From CAVVAL01 sp963740215 (lineage in GTDB: Bacteria; Actinomycetota; Actinomycetes; Mycobacteriales; Cryptosporangiaceae): a stretch of 64,000 bases of DNA. Positions within the stretch are counted from its first letter, which is position 1; each line of letters begins with the position of its first letter. Positions 10,312 to 19,257 of the stretch are shown here, in pieces. Under the pieces are notes generated by a model, which made no database searches, was not told where the DNA came from, and saw only the letters and a program-made list of their open reading frames with translations. The position numbers and the translations under genes were made by a program. Where the stretch lies: NCBI GenBank assembly GCA_963740215.1, contig CAVUDJ010000019.1, forward strand, positions 744,001-808,000. Reading direction: 5' to 3'.

Positions 10312-10383
10312 GAAACGGACTTTCCGGGAAGCCGTGCCTACACCGGGCGCCACTCGCCCGCATTTGTCCCGCAAGTCCGTTTC
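10312..10383 (+). repeat. Dispersed palindromic element, copy 1
   Basis: A 72-bp unit begins GAAACGGACTTTCCGGGAAG and ends TCCCGCAAGTCCGTTTC; the ends are near-perfect reverse complements and the conserved asymmetric core is AAGCCGTGCCTA. It lies in the 336-bp gap (10135-10470) between convergent livF and the thioesterase gene. The rest of that gap shows nothing else I can name. Related copies are at 19157, 39644 and 57620. Confidence 0.75.
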
Positions 10384-10470
10384 CGCTGCGGCGCCACTCG
10401 GCGGGTTCGCCGCAACCGGTGGCGCCACGTTCCGGTGCGGCGCCTCGCGACCTGAGGCTGCCCCGAGCCC

Positions 10471-10911
10471 TCAGCCCCGCCGGCGGAGGAGCTGGCAGGT
10501 GATGCGGGCCGTGCAGAGGCGGCGGCCTTCGGCGTCGCTGATCACGATCTCGTAGGTGGCCGTACTGCGGCCCTCGTGCAGCGGCGTGCAGACGCCCGTG
10601 ACCAGCCCCTCGCGCGCCGACCGGTGATGCGTCGCGTTGATGTCGACGCCGACCGGCACCGACTCCGGGCCGGCGTGGAGGCCAGCCGCCACCGAGCCGA
10701 GCGATTCGGCGAGCACGCACGACGCTCCGCCGTGCAGGAGTCCGAACGGCTGGCGGTTCCCGTCCACGGGCATCGTGGCGACGAGGCGGCCAGGGCCGAT
10801 GTCGGTGAACGTGATGCCGACGGCCTTGTTCAGCTCGCCGGACGTCTCGTTGATCCGGCGCAGAGCCTCCTCGCGGACGGCGGGGTCGTCGAGGTCGATG
10901 GCGTACGTCAA
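10471..10911 (-). CDS. PaaI-family hotdog thioesterase
   Basis: This is a 146-residue single-hotdog protein resembling PaaI/YdiI acyl-CoA thioesterases. The hallmark HGGASCVLAESLGSVAA (near residue 60) contains the conserved HGG and the catalytic acidic residue, followed by VGVDINATHHRSAREGLV. The TTG at 10911 is the only sensible start; GGGAGAG lies just upstream and the family N-terminus follows. It is transcribed divergently from polA with a 52-bp gap, so the promoters probably overlap. The substrate is unknown. Confidence 0.88.
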   Translation of the reverse strand: MTYAIDLDDPAVREEALRRINETSGELNKAVGITFTDIGPGRLVATMPVDGNRQPFGLLHGGASCVLAESLGSVAAGLHAGPESVPVGVDINATHHRSAREGLVTGVCTPLHEGRSTATYEIVISDAEGRRLCTARITCQLLRRRG

Positions 10912-10963
10912 GGGGCTCTCCCGGGGCGTCGAGTTGTCAGGGGTCGAGACTAAGGTTCAACCC

Positions 10964-13654
10964 GTGACCGATGCCGCTCCGGGTTCCCGCCTCCTACTGC
11001 TCGATGGCCATTCGCTGGCCTACCGCGCGTTCTTCGCCCTGCCCGTGGAGAACTTCTCCACCAGTACCGGCCAGCCGACGAACGCTGTCTACGGCTTCAC
11101 GTCGATGCTGATCAACGTGCTGCGTGACGAGCAGCCCACGCACGTCGCGGTGGCGTTCGACGTCTCGCGGCAGTCGTTCCGCACGGAGGCGTACGCGGAG
11201 TACAAGGCCGGCCGCTCGGAGACCCCGACCGACTTCAAGGGCCAGGTGAGCCTGGTCCAGGAGGTTCTCGCGGCGCTGAAGATCACCACGGTCGAGGCCC
11301 AGGGGTATGAGGCCGACGACATCATCGCCACTCTCGCCACCCAGGCGCGCGAGGCCGGCATCGAGACGCTGATCTGCTCCGGCGACCGTGACACGTTCCA
11401 GCTCGTGTCCGACTCGTGCACGGTGCTCTACCCGATCCGGGGCGTCTCCGAGCTCACCCGCATGACCCCGGCCGCGGTCGAGGCGAAGTACGGCCTCCCG
11501 GCACACCAGTACCGCGAGCTGGCGGCGCTCGTCGGCGAGACCAGCGACAACCTGCCCGGCGTGCCTGGCGTGGGCCCGAAGACGGCCGCGAAGTGGCTCC
11601 TCCAGTACGGCAGCCTCGACGAGCTGGTCGCCCACGTCGACCAGATCAAGGGCAAGGCCGGCGACTCGCTGCGCGAACACCTCGCGTCCGTGCTGCGCAA
11701 CCAGCAGATCAACCAGCTGGTGTGCGACATGTCGCTGCCGGTCGGCGTGGCCGATCTGGCCTGGGCCGGCTGGGACCGTGACCAGGTCCACCAGGTATTC
11801 GACACGCTTCAGTTCCGCGTCCTACGTGACCGGCTCTACGCCACCCTGCAGACCAACGAGCCGGAGGCCGAGTCGGGCTTCGAACTCGACGGCGTCTCGC
11901 TCACCGCTGGTGAGCTGGCGGGCTGGCTCGCCGACCAGGCCTCCGATGGTTCGCGGGTCGGTCTCGCGGTGGAGGGCACCTGGGGCCGCGGCACGGGCTC
12001 GTTCACCGGCATGGCCTTCGCTACGAGCGGCGGCCGGGGCGCCTGGGTCGACCCCGCCGAGCTCGACCCGTCCGACGACGCCGCGCTCGGCGCGTGGCTC
12101 GCCGACGAGACCAAGCCCAAGGCGCTGCACGACGCCAACGGTCCGCTGCTGGCGTTCGCCGCGCACGGCTGGACGATCCGAGGCATCACCGCCGACACCG
12201 CGCTCCAGGCCTACCTGGTCCGCCCCGACAACCGCACCTACGACCTGGCCGACCTCGCCCTGCGGCAGCTCCAGCGCGAGCTGCGCACCGAGGCCCCTGA
12301 CAACGGTCAGCTCACGTTCGACGGCGTCGACGACGGCGAGGCGCACGAAGGGCTCATGGCTCGCGCCGCCGCCACCCTCGACCTCGCCGCCGCGCTCGAC
12401 AAGGAACTCGGCGAGCGCAACGGCACCCGGCTCCTCGCCGAGGTCGAGCTTCCGCTGGTCGACGTCCTGGCGAGCATGGAGCGGGTCGGCATCGCCGCCG
12501 ACACCGAGCACCTCGCCGAGCTGGAGTCTCACTTCGCGGCCGAGGTGAAGGCCGCTGCGCAGGCCGCGTACGGCGTGATCGGGCGGGAGTTCAACCTCGG
12601 CTCGCCCAAGCAGCTCCAGGGCATCCTCTTCGACGAGCTGGCGCTCCCGAAGACCAAGCGCATCAAGACCGGGTACACCACCGACGCAGACTCCCTACAG
12701 TGGCTGTTCGCCGAGACAGGCCACCCGCTGCTCGAACACCTGCTGCGCCACCGTGACGTGTCGCGCCTGAAGACCACTGTGGACGGTCTACTCAAGACGG
12801 TCGCCGACGACGGTCGCATCCACACCACGTTCAACCAGCTCGTCGCCGCCACCGGCCGGCTCTCCTCCACCGACCCGAACCTCCAGAACATCCCGATCCG
12901 CACGGAGGAGGGCCGGCGCATCCGGCGCGCGTTCGTCGTCGGCGCCGGCTACGAGTCGCTGCTCACTGCCGACTACAGCCAGATCGAGATGCGGATCATG
13001 GCCCACCTCTCCAAGGATGAGGGCCTCATCGACGCCTTCGCCAGCGGCGAGGACCTGCACACCACCGTCGCGTCCCGGGTGTTCTCGGTCCCGGCCGGCG
13101 AGGTCACCGCCGAAATGCGCCGCAAGATCAAGGCCATGTCGTACGGGCTCGCCTACGGACTCTCCGCCTACGGCCTCGCCCAGCAGCTCAACATCACCGC
13201 CGCCGAAGCCCGCGAACTGATGGAGGAGTACTTCCAGCGGTTCGGCGGCGTCCGCGACTACCTCCGCAACGTCGTCGACGGAGCCCGCCACCCTGACCGC
13301 GGCTACACCGAGACCATCCTCGGCCGCCGCCGCTACCTGCCTGACCTCGTCAGCGACAACCGCCAGCGCCGCGAGATGGCGGAACGCATGGCCCTCAACG
13401 CGCCGATCCAGGGCTCCGCCGCCGACATCATCAAGGTCGCCATGCTCGGCGTCGATCGGGCCGTCCGCGAGGCCGGCCTCCGCTCGCGCCTGCTGCTCCA
13501 GGTACACGACGAACTCGTCTTCGAGGTGTACCCCGGCGAAGCCGAGCAGATCGAAGCCGTCGCCCGCGAGCAGATGGGCAGCGCCTACGAGCTGTCCGTT
13601 CCGCTCGACGTCTCGGTCGGACACGGCTCCACCTGGGATGCCGCCGGCCACTGA
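10964..13654 (+). CDS. polA: DNA polymerase I
   Basis: DNA polymerase I fills repair gaps and removes Okazaki primers. The 896-residue protein has an N-terminal 5'-nuclease domain (LLLDGHSLAYRAFFALP; LICSGDRDTFQLV; GVPGVGPKTAAKWLLQYG), a middle exonuclease-like domain and a C-terminal polymerase domain. Polymerase motifs A (LLTADYSQIEMRIMAHLS), B (RRKIKAMSYGLAYGLS) and C (LLLQVHDELVFEV) are complete. The middle domain lacks the DxE proofreading motif (VGLAVEGTW is found), as is usual for actinobacterial PolI. The GTG at 10964 (VTDAAPGSR) places the start directly before the nuclease domain; an upstream in-frame extension overlaps the divergent gene and is rejected. Confidence 0.97.
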   Translation: MTDAAPGSRLLLLDGHSLAYRAFFALPVENFSTSTGQPTNAVYGFTSMLINVLRDEQPTHVAVAFDVSRQSFRTEAYAEYKAGRSETPTDFKGQVSLVQEVLAALKITTVEAQGYEADDIIATLATQAREAGIETLICSGDRDTFQLVSDSCTVLYPIRGVSELTRMTPAAVEAKYGLPAHQYRELAALVGETSDNLPGVPGVGPKTAAKWLLQYGSLDELVAHVDQIKGKAGDSLREHLASVLRNQQINQLVCDMSLPVGVADLAWAGWDRDQVHQVFDTLQFRVLRDRLYATLQTNEPEAESGFELDGVSLTAGELAGWLADQASDGSRVGLAVEGTWGRGTGSFTGMAFATSGGRGAWVDPAELDPSDDAALGAWLADETKPKALHDANGPLLAFAAHGWTIRGITADTALQAYLVRPDNRTYDLADLALRQLQRELRTEAPDNGQLTFDGVDDGEAHEGLMARAAATLDLAAALDKELGERNGTRLLAEVELPLVDVLASMERVGIAADTEHLAELESHFAAEVKAAAQAAYGVIGREFNLGSPKQLQGILFDELALPKTKRIKTGYTTDADSLQWLFAETGHPLLEHLLRHRDVSRLKTTVDGLLKTVADDGRIHTTFNQLVAATGRLSSTDPNLQNIPIRTEEGRRIRRAFVVGAGYESLLTADYSQIEMRIMAHLSKDEGLIDAFASGEDLHTTVASRVFSVPAGEVTAEMRRKIKAMSYGLAYGLSAYGLAQQLNITAAEARELMEEYFQRFGGVRDYLRNVVDGARHPDRGYTETILGRRRYLPDLVSDNRQRREMAERMALNAPIQGSAADIIKVAMLGVDRAVREAGLRSRLLLQVHDELVFEVYPGEAEQIEAVAREQMGSAYELSVPLDVSVGHGSTWDAAGH

Positions 13655-13782
13655 AAGGCCTTCAAGCCTTCTCCAGCTACGACCGTCCGGAACTGTCCTT
13701 GCGGCGGCCAGGCCGGCGTGGTCGTCAACGGCCGCGCGCGGTACCGCCGCCCGCCAGCGAACCCCGCCCTGACTCCGCGCGA

Positions 13783-13806
13783 ACCCTCGAAACTCCACAA
13801 CTCAAC
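13783..13806 (-). repeat. Solo copy of the 24-nt motif found at 2980-3042
   Basis: The 24 nt here, beginning ACCCTCGAAACTCCACAA, are the exact reverse complement of 2980-3003. No second arm is visible nearby. It lies in the gap between polA and the next gene, just before its start. Confidence 0.65.
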
Positions 13807-13823
13807 GGAGCTACGCTCCCAGT

Positions 13824-14342
13824 GTGCGACGCGTGTTGGTCGGCGGAGTCTCGGGGGCGGGCAAGACCACGTTGGCCCGCGAGCTGGCGCGCCGCCTCGA
13901 CCTGCCGTACGTCGACATGGACGCGCTGTACCACGGCCCGAACTGGGAGCCGCGTCCCGAGTTCGGCGACGACGTCGCCACCTTCGCCGCGTCCGACGAA
14001 TGGGTCATCGACTCGCACGGGTACAGGAGCGTCCGCGACCTGCTGTGGTCCCGCGCCGACACGGTGGTCTGGCTCGACTATCCGCGCCGCATCGTCACGT
14101 GGCGGGTGGTCCGTCGCACGCTGGTCCGCCGCATCCGGCGCGAGGTGATCTTCAACGGCAACATCGAACCGCCGCTGCACACGTTCTTCACCGACCGTGA
14201 GCACATCCTGCGCTGGGCCTGGTCGTCGTACGCGCGGCGACGACGGGACATGCTGCACCGCAAGGACGTCTACCGCGACCTGAGGTTCGTTCACCTGCGA
14301 CATCCGCGCGACGCCGAACGGTGGCTGGCCAACATACGCTGA
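13824..14342 (+). CDS. Small P-loop kinase-like protein (adenylate kinase/FlaR-type)
   Basis: This 172-residue protein has a Walker A loop at residues 6-15 (VGGVSGAGKTT) followed by LARRLDLPYVDMDALYHGPNWEPRP, a pattern shared by adenylate-kinase-related proteins annotated as topology modulation protein FlaR. WVIDSHGY and VVWLDYPRRIVTWRVVRRT fit the lid and Walker B-like strand of this family. The GTG at 13824 gives the strand immediately before the P-loop. The substrate cannot be deduced. It stands alone between polA and the hydrolase gene. Confidence 0.8.
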   Translation: MRRVLVGGVSGAGKTTLARELARRLDLPYVDMDALYHGPNWEPRPEFGDDVATFAASDEWVIDSHGYRSVRDLLWSRADTVVWLDYPRRIVTWRVVRRTLVRRIRREVIFNGNIEPPLHTFFTDREHILRWAWSSYARRRRDMLHRKDVYRDLRFVHLRHPRDAERWLANIR

Positions 14343-14378
14343 CCTGCTGGGACACACCTACTGATAACGGATACGGTG

Positions 14379-14394
14379 TTGACTCGCCAGTAAC
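14379..14394 (+). promoter_or_regulatory. GTNAC-type direct repeat upstream of the lipoprotein hydrolase
   Basis: TTGAC (14379) and GTAAC (14390) are 11 bp apart, ending 18 bp before the ATG at 14413. The spacing is the same as at 2077, 18837, 20407 and 26670. A regulator of the MtrA/GlnR type is inferred. The TTGAC could alternatively be a -35 element. Confidence 0.4.
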
Positions 14395-14412
14395 ATCTGG
14401 GAAACTCCGAGC

Positions 14413-15834
14413 ATGATTGCCCAGCGTCGCGCTTTGCCGCTCACCGCCGCCCTCACAGCTGTCGTGCTCGCAGCCGGTTGCTCCGGCTCCGGCGGTGCTA
14501 CGGAGAACAACGAGACGAAGAACCGCACCCTCTCCTACACCGGGTGCGGCGAGGGTGTCACGTGCGAGGGCGAGCTGAGCAAGGCCGCGTACAAGGTGCG
14601 CCTGCCAGAGAAGTGGAACGGCACCCTGCTGCTCTACTCGCACGGCTACCGCGAGGCAGCGCCCACTCCGCCGCAGTTCGCGCCGGTGGAGACCCATGCG
14701 GTCGTCGCATCGACGGAGGAGACGGCGGAACGCCTGCTCGCGGCCGGATACGCGCTGGCCGGGTCGGCGTACGCGCGCAACGGGTGGGCCGTCGACGACG
14801 GCGTCCGTGCCGGTGACGAGCTGTACCGCTGGTTCAGCAAGAACGTCGGCAAGCCCGACCGCGTGTACGTCTGGGGCGATTCGCTCGGCGGACTCGTCAC
14901 GCAGACCCTCGCCGAGAAGCACCCCGACTGGGTGAGCGGCGCCGCGCCGATGTGCGGCGTCCTGGCCGGCCTCAACCTGAACCTCGACCTCGGGCTGGAC
15001 CTCGAGTACGCGGTGAAGACGTTGTTCTACCCCGAGATGAAGCTCACCGGGTATGCCAGCCACGCGGAGGCGGTCAGGACGTGGCAGGAGGCCCAGAAGC
15101 GGATCATGGCCGCGACCAAGGACCTGAAGAACGGCGTCCCGAAGATCATCGCGGTCGGGGCGATCACCGACGGGCCGACCAAGACCGGGCGGTTCGACGG
15201 CAGCGACCCGACGTCGATGATCTCGGCGGGGGTCGAGGCGATCCTCACCGGGCTCGGTTACGCCACCTTCGGCCGGTACGAGATCGAGCAGCGGGTCGGC
15301 GGTAACCCGTCCACGAACGAGGGCGTCGACTACACGAAGCGTGTGACCGCCGGCGAGCGCCGCCTTGCCGACGCACTGGCTCCTGGCGCGATCGACCAGG
15401 CCATGGCGGCGCTGGCCAAGGGCGCCCGCGTCGCCGCCGATCCAGAGGCTCGCAAGGCCGCGGACGAACTCGGCAACCCGACCGGTGACCTCAAGGACCC
15501 GACGATCACGCTGCACACCGCGTACGACCCACTGGTGATCGTGCAGAACGAGACGGTGTTCGGGCAGCGCGTCGAGGCGTCGAAGTCGCGCACCGCCGAC
15601 CTCGTGCAGCTCTACACCGAGCCGCCGGCGAAGTACAAGGCACCGGCCCCGTACGGTGCGGGCCACTGCAACTTCACCGTCGACGAGCGCGTGGGGCTGA
15701 TCAAGTCGCTCGACGACTGGGTCCGTGGCGGGATCTACCCCGGTATCGAACGTGTCGCCACCGCGATGAACGGTGCGAAGGGGCTCAGCCCGCTGTACCA
15801 GCCGGGGCCGTGGCCCGCGACTGTCGGCGGTTGA
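14413..15834 (+). CDS. Secreted alpha/beta-hydrolase lipoprotein
   Basis: The 473-residue protein starts with a lipoprotein signal whose lipobox is LAAGC (Cys23). The body is an alpha/beta hydrolase: the nucleophile elbow GDSLGG puts Ser157 at the tip, with YDPLV (Asp372) and GAGHCNF (His418) as the likely acid and base. An extended insertion lies between nucleophile and acid. It probably acts outside the membrane as an esterase or peptidase-like hydrolase; the substrate is unknown. Its last 50 bp overlap the 3' end of the convergent flippase gene. Confidence 0.85.
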   Translation: MIAQRRALPLTAALTAVVLAAGCSGSGGATENNETKNRTLSYTGCGEGVTCEGELSKAAYKVRLPEKWNGTLLLYSHGYREAAPTPPQFAPVETHAVVASTEETAERLLAAGYALAGSAYARNGWAVDDGVRAGDELYRWFSKNVGKPDRVYVWGDSLGGLVTQTLAEKHPDWVSGAAPMCGVLAGLNLNLDLGLDLEYAVKTLFYPEMKLTGYASHAEAVRTWQEAQKRIMAATKDLKNGVPKIIAVGAITDGPTKTGRFDGSDPTSMISAGVEAILTGLGYATFGRYEIEQRVGGNPSTNEGVDYTKRVTAGERRLADALAPGAIDQAMAALAKGARVAADPEARKAADELGNPTGDLKDPTITLHTAYDPLVIVQNETVFGQRVEASKSRTADLVQLYTEPPAKYKAPAPYGAGHCNFTVDERVGLIKSLDDWVRGGIYPGIERVATAMNGAKGLSPLYQPGPWPATVGG

Positions 15835-17038
15835 GCGCGAGGCCGGTCACCGAGAGCCCGACGAGGGTGCCGAACACCGTGACGATGATCGCGGTGACGG
15901 AGCCGTGGGCGACCGTGGCTACGAGGACGATCAGCACGACCAGCGCGCCGGCCAGCACCGCCGTGATGGCCCGGTCCTTCGTGGCGATGCCCGAGTAGAG
16001 CAGCAGCTGGACGAGCGTGCCCGCGGCGCCGGCGGCTGCGAACAGGCCGAGCGTGGCGCCGAGCGTCGTGTACTGGTCGCCGAGCAGGATGCCGAAGATC
16101 CAGGGTCCGAGAATCGCGGTGCCCAGGCTGGTCAGCAGGCCCAGGCCCACCACGACGCCGGCCGCCTTCGCCAGCAGCCCCTCGCGCTGCTCCGGGTCTG
16201 CGAGGCGCGGGAACACGACCACGGCCACCGCCTGGGGGAACCAGAACGCGATCTTGCTGGCCACGGCGCCCGCCGCGTAGAGGCCCGAGTCGTGCCGGGA
16301 CAGGTAGTGGCGGGCGAGCATCACGTCGACGTTGGTGAGCGCGAGCAGCGCGCCCATGCCGGCGACGGCGGCCCACAGCTCGCCGTAGAACGCGCGCGTG
16401 GTGCCGACATCGCCGGACGACGTGGTGAGCAGGTCACGCCGTACCAGGAACAGCGCGAACGCGAGCGCCACCACGGCACTGAGCGCGATACCGGCGAATA
16501 CACCCGCCGGTCCGATCGCCGCCCCGGCCAGACCACCGGCGACGCGCGTCACCGCCATGACCACCAGCAGCGCGCCGAGCGCCGTGAACCGCTCCTCGCC
16601 CTGCAACAGCCCCTGCACCGCGAAGACCAGCGTGACCGGCGCGAGGGAGGCGGCGAGCCACAGCATCGATGCTGGTGACCCGAGGTGCAGCAGGCTCGCG
16701 GCCGGCACGGCGACGAGCGCGGCGAGCACCGTCACCACGACGGCGACCACGGCCGCGAACCCGAGCATCCTGCGAGCCAGCCCTGGACGCTCGCCGGGGG
16801 CGGCCGTGGCCACGTGCCGGGCCACGACGACCTGCAACGCCATAGCCGGGACCTGCCCGACGATCGCCACACCGAAAAGCGCCACGATCGCGCCGAAGTC
16901 CGAGGTGCTGAGGACGTTGCCGAGGACGATCGTCAAGACGAACGAGACGACGTTCGCCCCGGCGGACGCGATCGCGACGACGGTGCCGGAGCGGACCAGC
17001 GCAGGACGCTCCGATTGGTCGACGGTCGGCACGGACAT
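15785..17038 (-). CDS. Polysaccharide flippase-like membrane protein (MOP superfamily)
   Basis: The 417-residue protein consists of about 12 hydrophobic helices. It starts with VRSGTVVAIASAGANVVSFVLTIVLGN and TSDFGAIVALFG, the pattern of Wzx/RfbX-type flippases (polysaccharide_synt family). LTNVDVMLARHYLSRHDSGLYAAGAV is the conserved segment of the second half. Such proteins move lipid-linked sugars across the cytoplasmic membrane, which fits the neighbouring glycosyltransferases. ATG start, divergent from the GT-C-like gene with 121 bp between. Its 3' end overlaps the convergent hydrolase gene by 50 bp. Confidence 0.85.
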   Translation of the reverse strand: MSVPTVDQSERPALVRSGTVVAIASAGANVVSFVLTIVLGNVLSTSDFGAIVALFGVAIVGQVPAMALQVVVARHVATAAPGERPGLARRMLGFAAVVAVVVTVLAALVAVPAASLLHLGSPASMLWLAASLAPVTLVFAVQGLLQGEERFTALGALLVVMAVTRVAGGLAGAAIGPAGVFAGIALSAVVALAFALFLVRRDLLTTSSGDVGTTRAFYGELWAAVAGMGALLALTNVDVMLARHYLSRHDSGLYAAGAVASKIAFWFPQAVAVVVFPRLADPEQREGLLAKAAGVVVGLGLLTSLGTAILGPWIFGILLGDQYTTLGATLGLFAAAGAAGTLVQLLLYSGIATKDRAITAVLAGALVVLIVLVATVAHGSVTAIIVTVFGTLVGLSVTGLALNRRQSRATAPAGTAG

Positions 17039-17159
17039 CGATCACCTCAACGTTGGCTACGGGCGGAATGCCATCCTGACAGGACGTCGCCTGAACTGTC
17101 GCATCGGATCGTGCCTTCTATGCTGGCGCCACTGCCAGTCAGAGGGAGGTCAACCGTAC

Positions 17160-18851
17160 GTGCGCCGTACCGTGATCGCCCTGCACGCGACAGCCGCCGG
17201 CGCTTCCCTGGCCATCCTCGCTCCCGCGCTGGCCCCCGGGTACGTGCTCGCGTACGACATGGTGTTCACGCCGCGGATCCCCTTCACGGCGGACACGGTA
17301 GGGCTCGGCAGCGGCCTACCGCGCGCGGTGCCGCAGGACGCCGTCGTCGCGGCGCTGTCGGTGCTGGTCCGCGGCGACGTACTGCAGAAGGTGGCGCTGG
17401 TCGCCGCCATTTACCTGGCGGTGCTGGGCGCCGCTCGCCTGGTGCCCGCCGAACGCACGCTGACCCGCCTGGTCGCGGGCCTTGCCTACGGGTGGAACGC
17501 CTACGTCGCCGAGCGGCTGTTCATCGGGCACTGGAGCCTGCTGCTGGCGTACGCGGCGCTGCCTTGGATCGCGCGGGCTGCCCTGGCCGCACGGCGCGGC
17601 GGCCCGGTGGCGCCGGTGATCGGCTGGTCGGCGCTGGCGGCGCTTACGCCGACCGGCGGGTTGCTGGCGCTGGGCGTGGCGGGCGTCCTGCTCTTGTGGC
17701 CCGTTGGCCGCGATTCTCCGGGCCTTGACCTCCGGCGGTGGGGCGCGGTGGCGGGTATCGCCGTGCTGAACGCACCGTGGCTGGTCGCCGGGTTCCTCGC
17801 CACAGGCGCTGGGCGCTCGGACCCGGCCGGTGTGGCGGCGTTCGTGGCGCGCTCGGAGAACTGGTCCGGGGCGATCGGCAGCCTCCTCGGGCTCGGCGGC
17901 GTGTGGAACCGCCAGGTGGTGCCGGCGAGCCGGGAGTCGATCATCGCGCCGGTCCTGACGCTGCTGATGCTGGCGACAGCGGCCTGGGGGATACCGGCCC
18001 TGCGGCGACGCTGCGCCGACTTCGCGCCCGTCGTCGTGGTCGCGGTGGGAGGGTTGGCGCTGGCGGTGCTCGGGGTGGTGCCCGGTGGGCAGGCGGTGCT
18101 GCGGTGGCTGGTCGAGGTCGTGCCCGGCGCCGGCCTGCTGCGGGACGGTCAGAAGTTCCTGGCGCCGTTCGCGCTGCTGGTGGCCGTCGCGTTCGCCCTG
18201 GGCGCGGAGCGGGTGGCGGAGCGGCTCACCGCAGGCCCGGCGCGCGTCGTGCTGGCCGGAGCTTTGCTCCTCCCCGTGATCGCGCTGCCCGACCTCGCGT
18301 GGGGCGGCCTCGGGCGGCTCGTGCCCGTGCAGTACCCGGCCGACTGGGACCGCGTCGCGGCGGAGGTCGAGGCGGCGCCTGACGGAGAGCTGGTGGCCCT
18401 TCCGTTCAGCGCGTTCCGGGCGTATCGCTGGAACGGCGAGCGCACCTCGCTCGACCCGACTCCCCGCCAGGTGCCCGCGCCGGTACTCGTCGACGACCGG
18501 CTCGTGGTCGGGTCGCGCGTGCTGGCGGGGGAGAGCGTGCGGTCTCGCGAGGTGCGCGAAGCGCTCGACAGCGGGCAGGCGCTGGCCGGTACCGGGGTGC
18601 GGTGGGTCCTGGTGCAGCACGGGACACCCGGCGACGTACCGGAGTCGGCGCTCGCAGGCCTGCGGGTGGCGTACGACGGCGACGACCTGACCCTCTACGA
18701 GAACCCCGCAGGTCGACGCGTTCCCGACGCCACGACGGCTGCCCGTTTTGCCCTGACCACGGCCTATGTGCTGGCGCTTGTGGTGGCTGCTCGGCAGCCT
18801 CGTGATAACGGTTCGGCGCAGGGTACTGCGCTAATGCCTACTCCTTGGTAA
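17160..18851 (+). CDS. Polytopic membrane protein, GT-C-like (Rv0226c-type)
   Basis: A 563-residue protein with about 11-12 transmembrane segments and a short C-terminal extracytoplasmic part ending in another helix. The first periplasmic loop GYVLAYDMVFTPRIPF carries acidic residues, as in GT-C glycosyltransferases, and PGAGLLRDGQKFLAPFALL resembles conserved segments of large actinobacterial membrane glycosyltransferases. The GTG at 17160 follows GAGGGAGG; the longer upstream reading frame overlaps the divergent flippase and is rejected. Its placement with a GT4 enzyme, methyltransferase, AftD and DUF3068 proteins matches the mycobacterial Rv0224c-Rv0236c neighbourhood. Catalytic activity is inferred only. 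Confidence 0.75.
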   Translation: MRRTVIALHATAAGASLAILAPALAPGYVLAYDMVFTPRIPFTADTVGLGSGLPRAVPQDAVVAALSVLVRGDVLQKVALVAAIYLAVLGAARLVPAERTLTRLVAGLAYGWNAYVAERLFIGHWSLLLAYAALPWIARAALAARRGGPVAPVIGWSALAALTPTGGLLALGVAGVLLLWPVGRDSPGLDLRRWGAVAGIAVLNAPWLVAGFLATGAGRSDPAGVAAFVARSENWSGAIGSLLGLGGVWNRQVVPASRESIIAPVLTLLMLATAAWGIPALRRRCADFAPVVVVAVGGLALAVLGVVPGGQAVLRWLVEVVPGAGLLRDGQKFLAPFALLVAVAFALGAERVAERLTAGPARVVLAGALLLPVIALPDLAWGGLGRLVPVQYPADWDRVAAEVEAAPDGELVALPFSAFRAYRWNGERTSLDPTPRQVPAPVLVDDRLVVGSRVLAGESVRSREVREALDSGQALAGTGVRWVLVQHGTPGDVPESALAGLRVAYDGDDLTLYENPAGRRVPDATTAARFALTTAYVLALVVAARQPRDNGSAQGTALMPTPW

Positions 18852-18852
18852 C
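18837..18852 (+). promoter_or_regulatory. GTNAC-type direct repeat upstream of the DUF2613 gene
   Basis: CCTAC (18837) and GTAAC (18848) are 11 bp apart, 33 bp before the ATG at 18885, at the very end of the preceding gene. The geometry matches the other sites in the window. Regulation is inferred. Confidence 0.35.
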
Positions 18853-18884
18853 CTTCGCCACGCCCGTCTGAGAGGGAGTTACGC

Positions 18885-19034
18885 ATGGGTTCGTTGACAT
18901 CGGTCGCCGTCGCCGCGCTCGTCGGAGTGACCCTGGCGGTACTGACGACCTTCGGTGTTGTGACGGTGTCGCAGCAGACGCCCGAGAACACGAAGCCCGT
19001 CGAGCAGCCACTCGTCGTCTACGGCGAGCGCTGA
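18885..19034 (+). CDS. DUF2613-type small membrane/secreted protein
   Basis: This is a 49-residue protein, MGSLTSVAVAALVGVTLAVL followed by a short polar tail ending VEQPLVVYGER. AGAGGGAG lies 8 bp upstream of the ATG. One hydrophobic N-terminal helix followed by TVSQQTPENTKP and a terminal VxYGxR is typical of DUF2613 small proteins, such as mycobacterial Rv0236A, encoded next to aftD. The aftD homologue is 2.2 kb away here. The biochemical role is unknown; a membrane-anchored partner of the arabinan machinery is conceivable. A hairpin terminator follows. Confidence 0.8.
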   Translation: MGSLTSVAVAALVGVTLAVLTTFGVVTVSQQTPENTKPVEQPLVVYGER

Positions 19035-19074
19035 GTCGCGCGCCGGTTCTGGCTGAGCCGGCAGTGAACCTTCC

Positions 19075-19105
19075 CGAAGAGGGGCGGCCGCGCCGCCCCT
19101 CTTCG
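19075..19105 (+). terminator. Hairpin terminator after the DUF2613 gene
   Basis: CGAAGAGGGGCGGC (19075-19088) pairs exactly with GCCGCCCCTCTTCG (19092-19105) around a 3-nt loop. It lies between convergent genes. Confidence 0.85.
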
Positions 19106-19156
19106 TGCTGCCTGCGTCTGGGCTCCGGCGGCAAGGCGTGCAATCGAACGGACATA

Positions 19157-19222
19157 ACGAACTTGCGGGACAAACCGGGGCGAGGCTGCCGGGTTTAGGC
19201 ACGGCTTCCCGGATAGTTCGGT
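19157..19222 (-). repeat. Dispersed palindromic element, copy 2 (inverted)
   Basis: On the minus strand it reads ATCCGGGAAGCCGTGCCTA, then TTTGTCCCGCAAGTTCG, matching copies at 10312 and 57620. It lies between the convergent DUF2613 and glycosyltransferase genes. Confidence 0.7.
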
Positions 19223-19257
19223 CTGTCCGGGCACGAGGCGGGGCCGGGGCCCGGCTG

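Noticed and set aside
10127..10555. 142-codon plus-strand frame after livF
   Set aside because: It is low-complexity Ala/Pro sequence spanning a palindromic element and the 3' end of the convergent thioesterase gene.
10637..10963. N-terminal extension of DNA polymerase I
   Set aside because: It runs antisense through the thioesterase gene; the nuclease domain starts immediately after the GTG at 10964.
16398..17159. N-terminal extension of the GT-C-like membrane protein by over 250 codons
   Set aside because: It overlaps the flippase gene antisense, is Thr/Ser/Arg-rich without helices, and a GAGGGAGG site sits right before the GTG at 17160.
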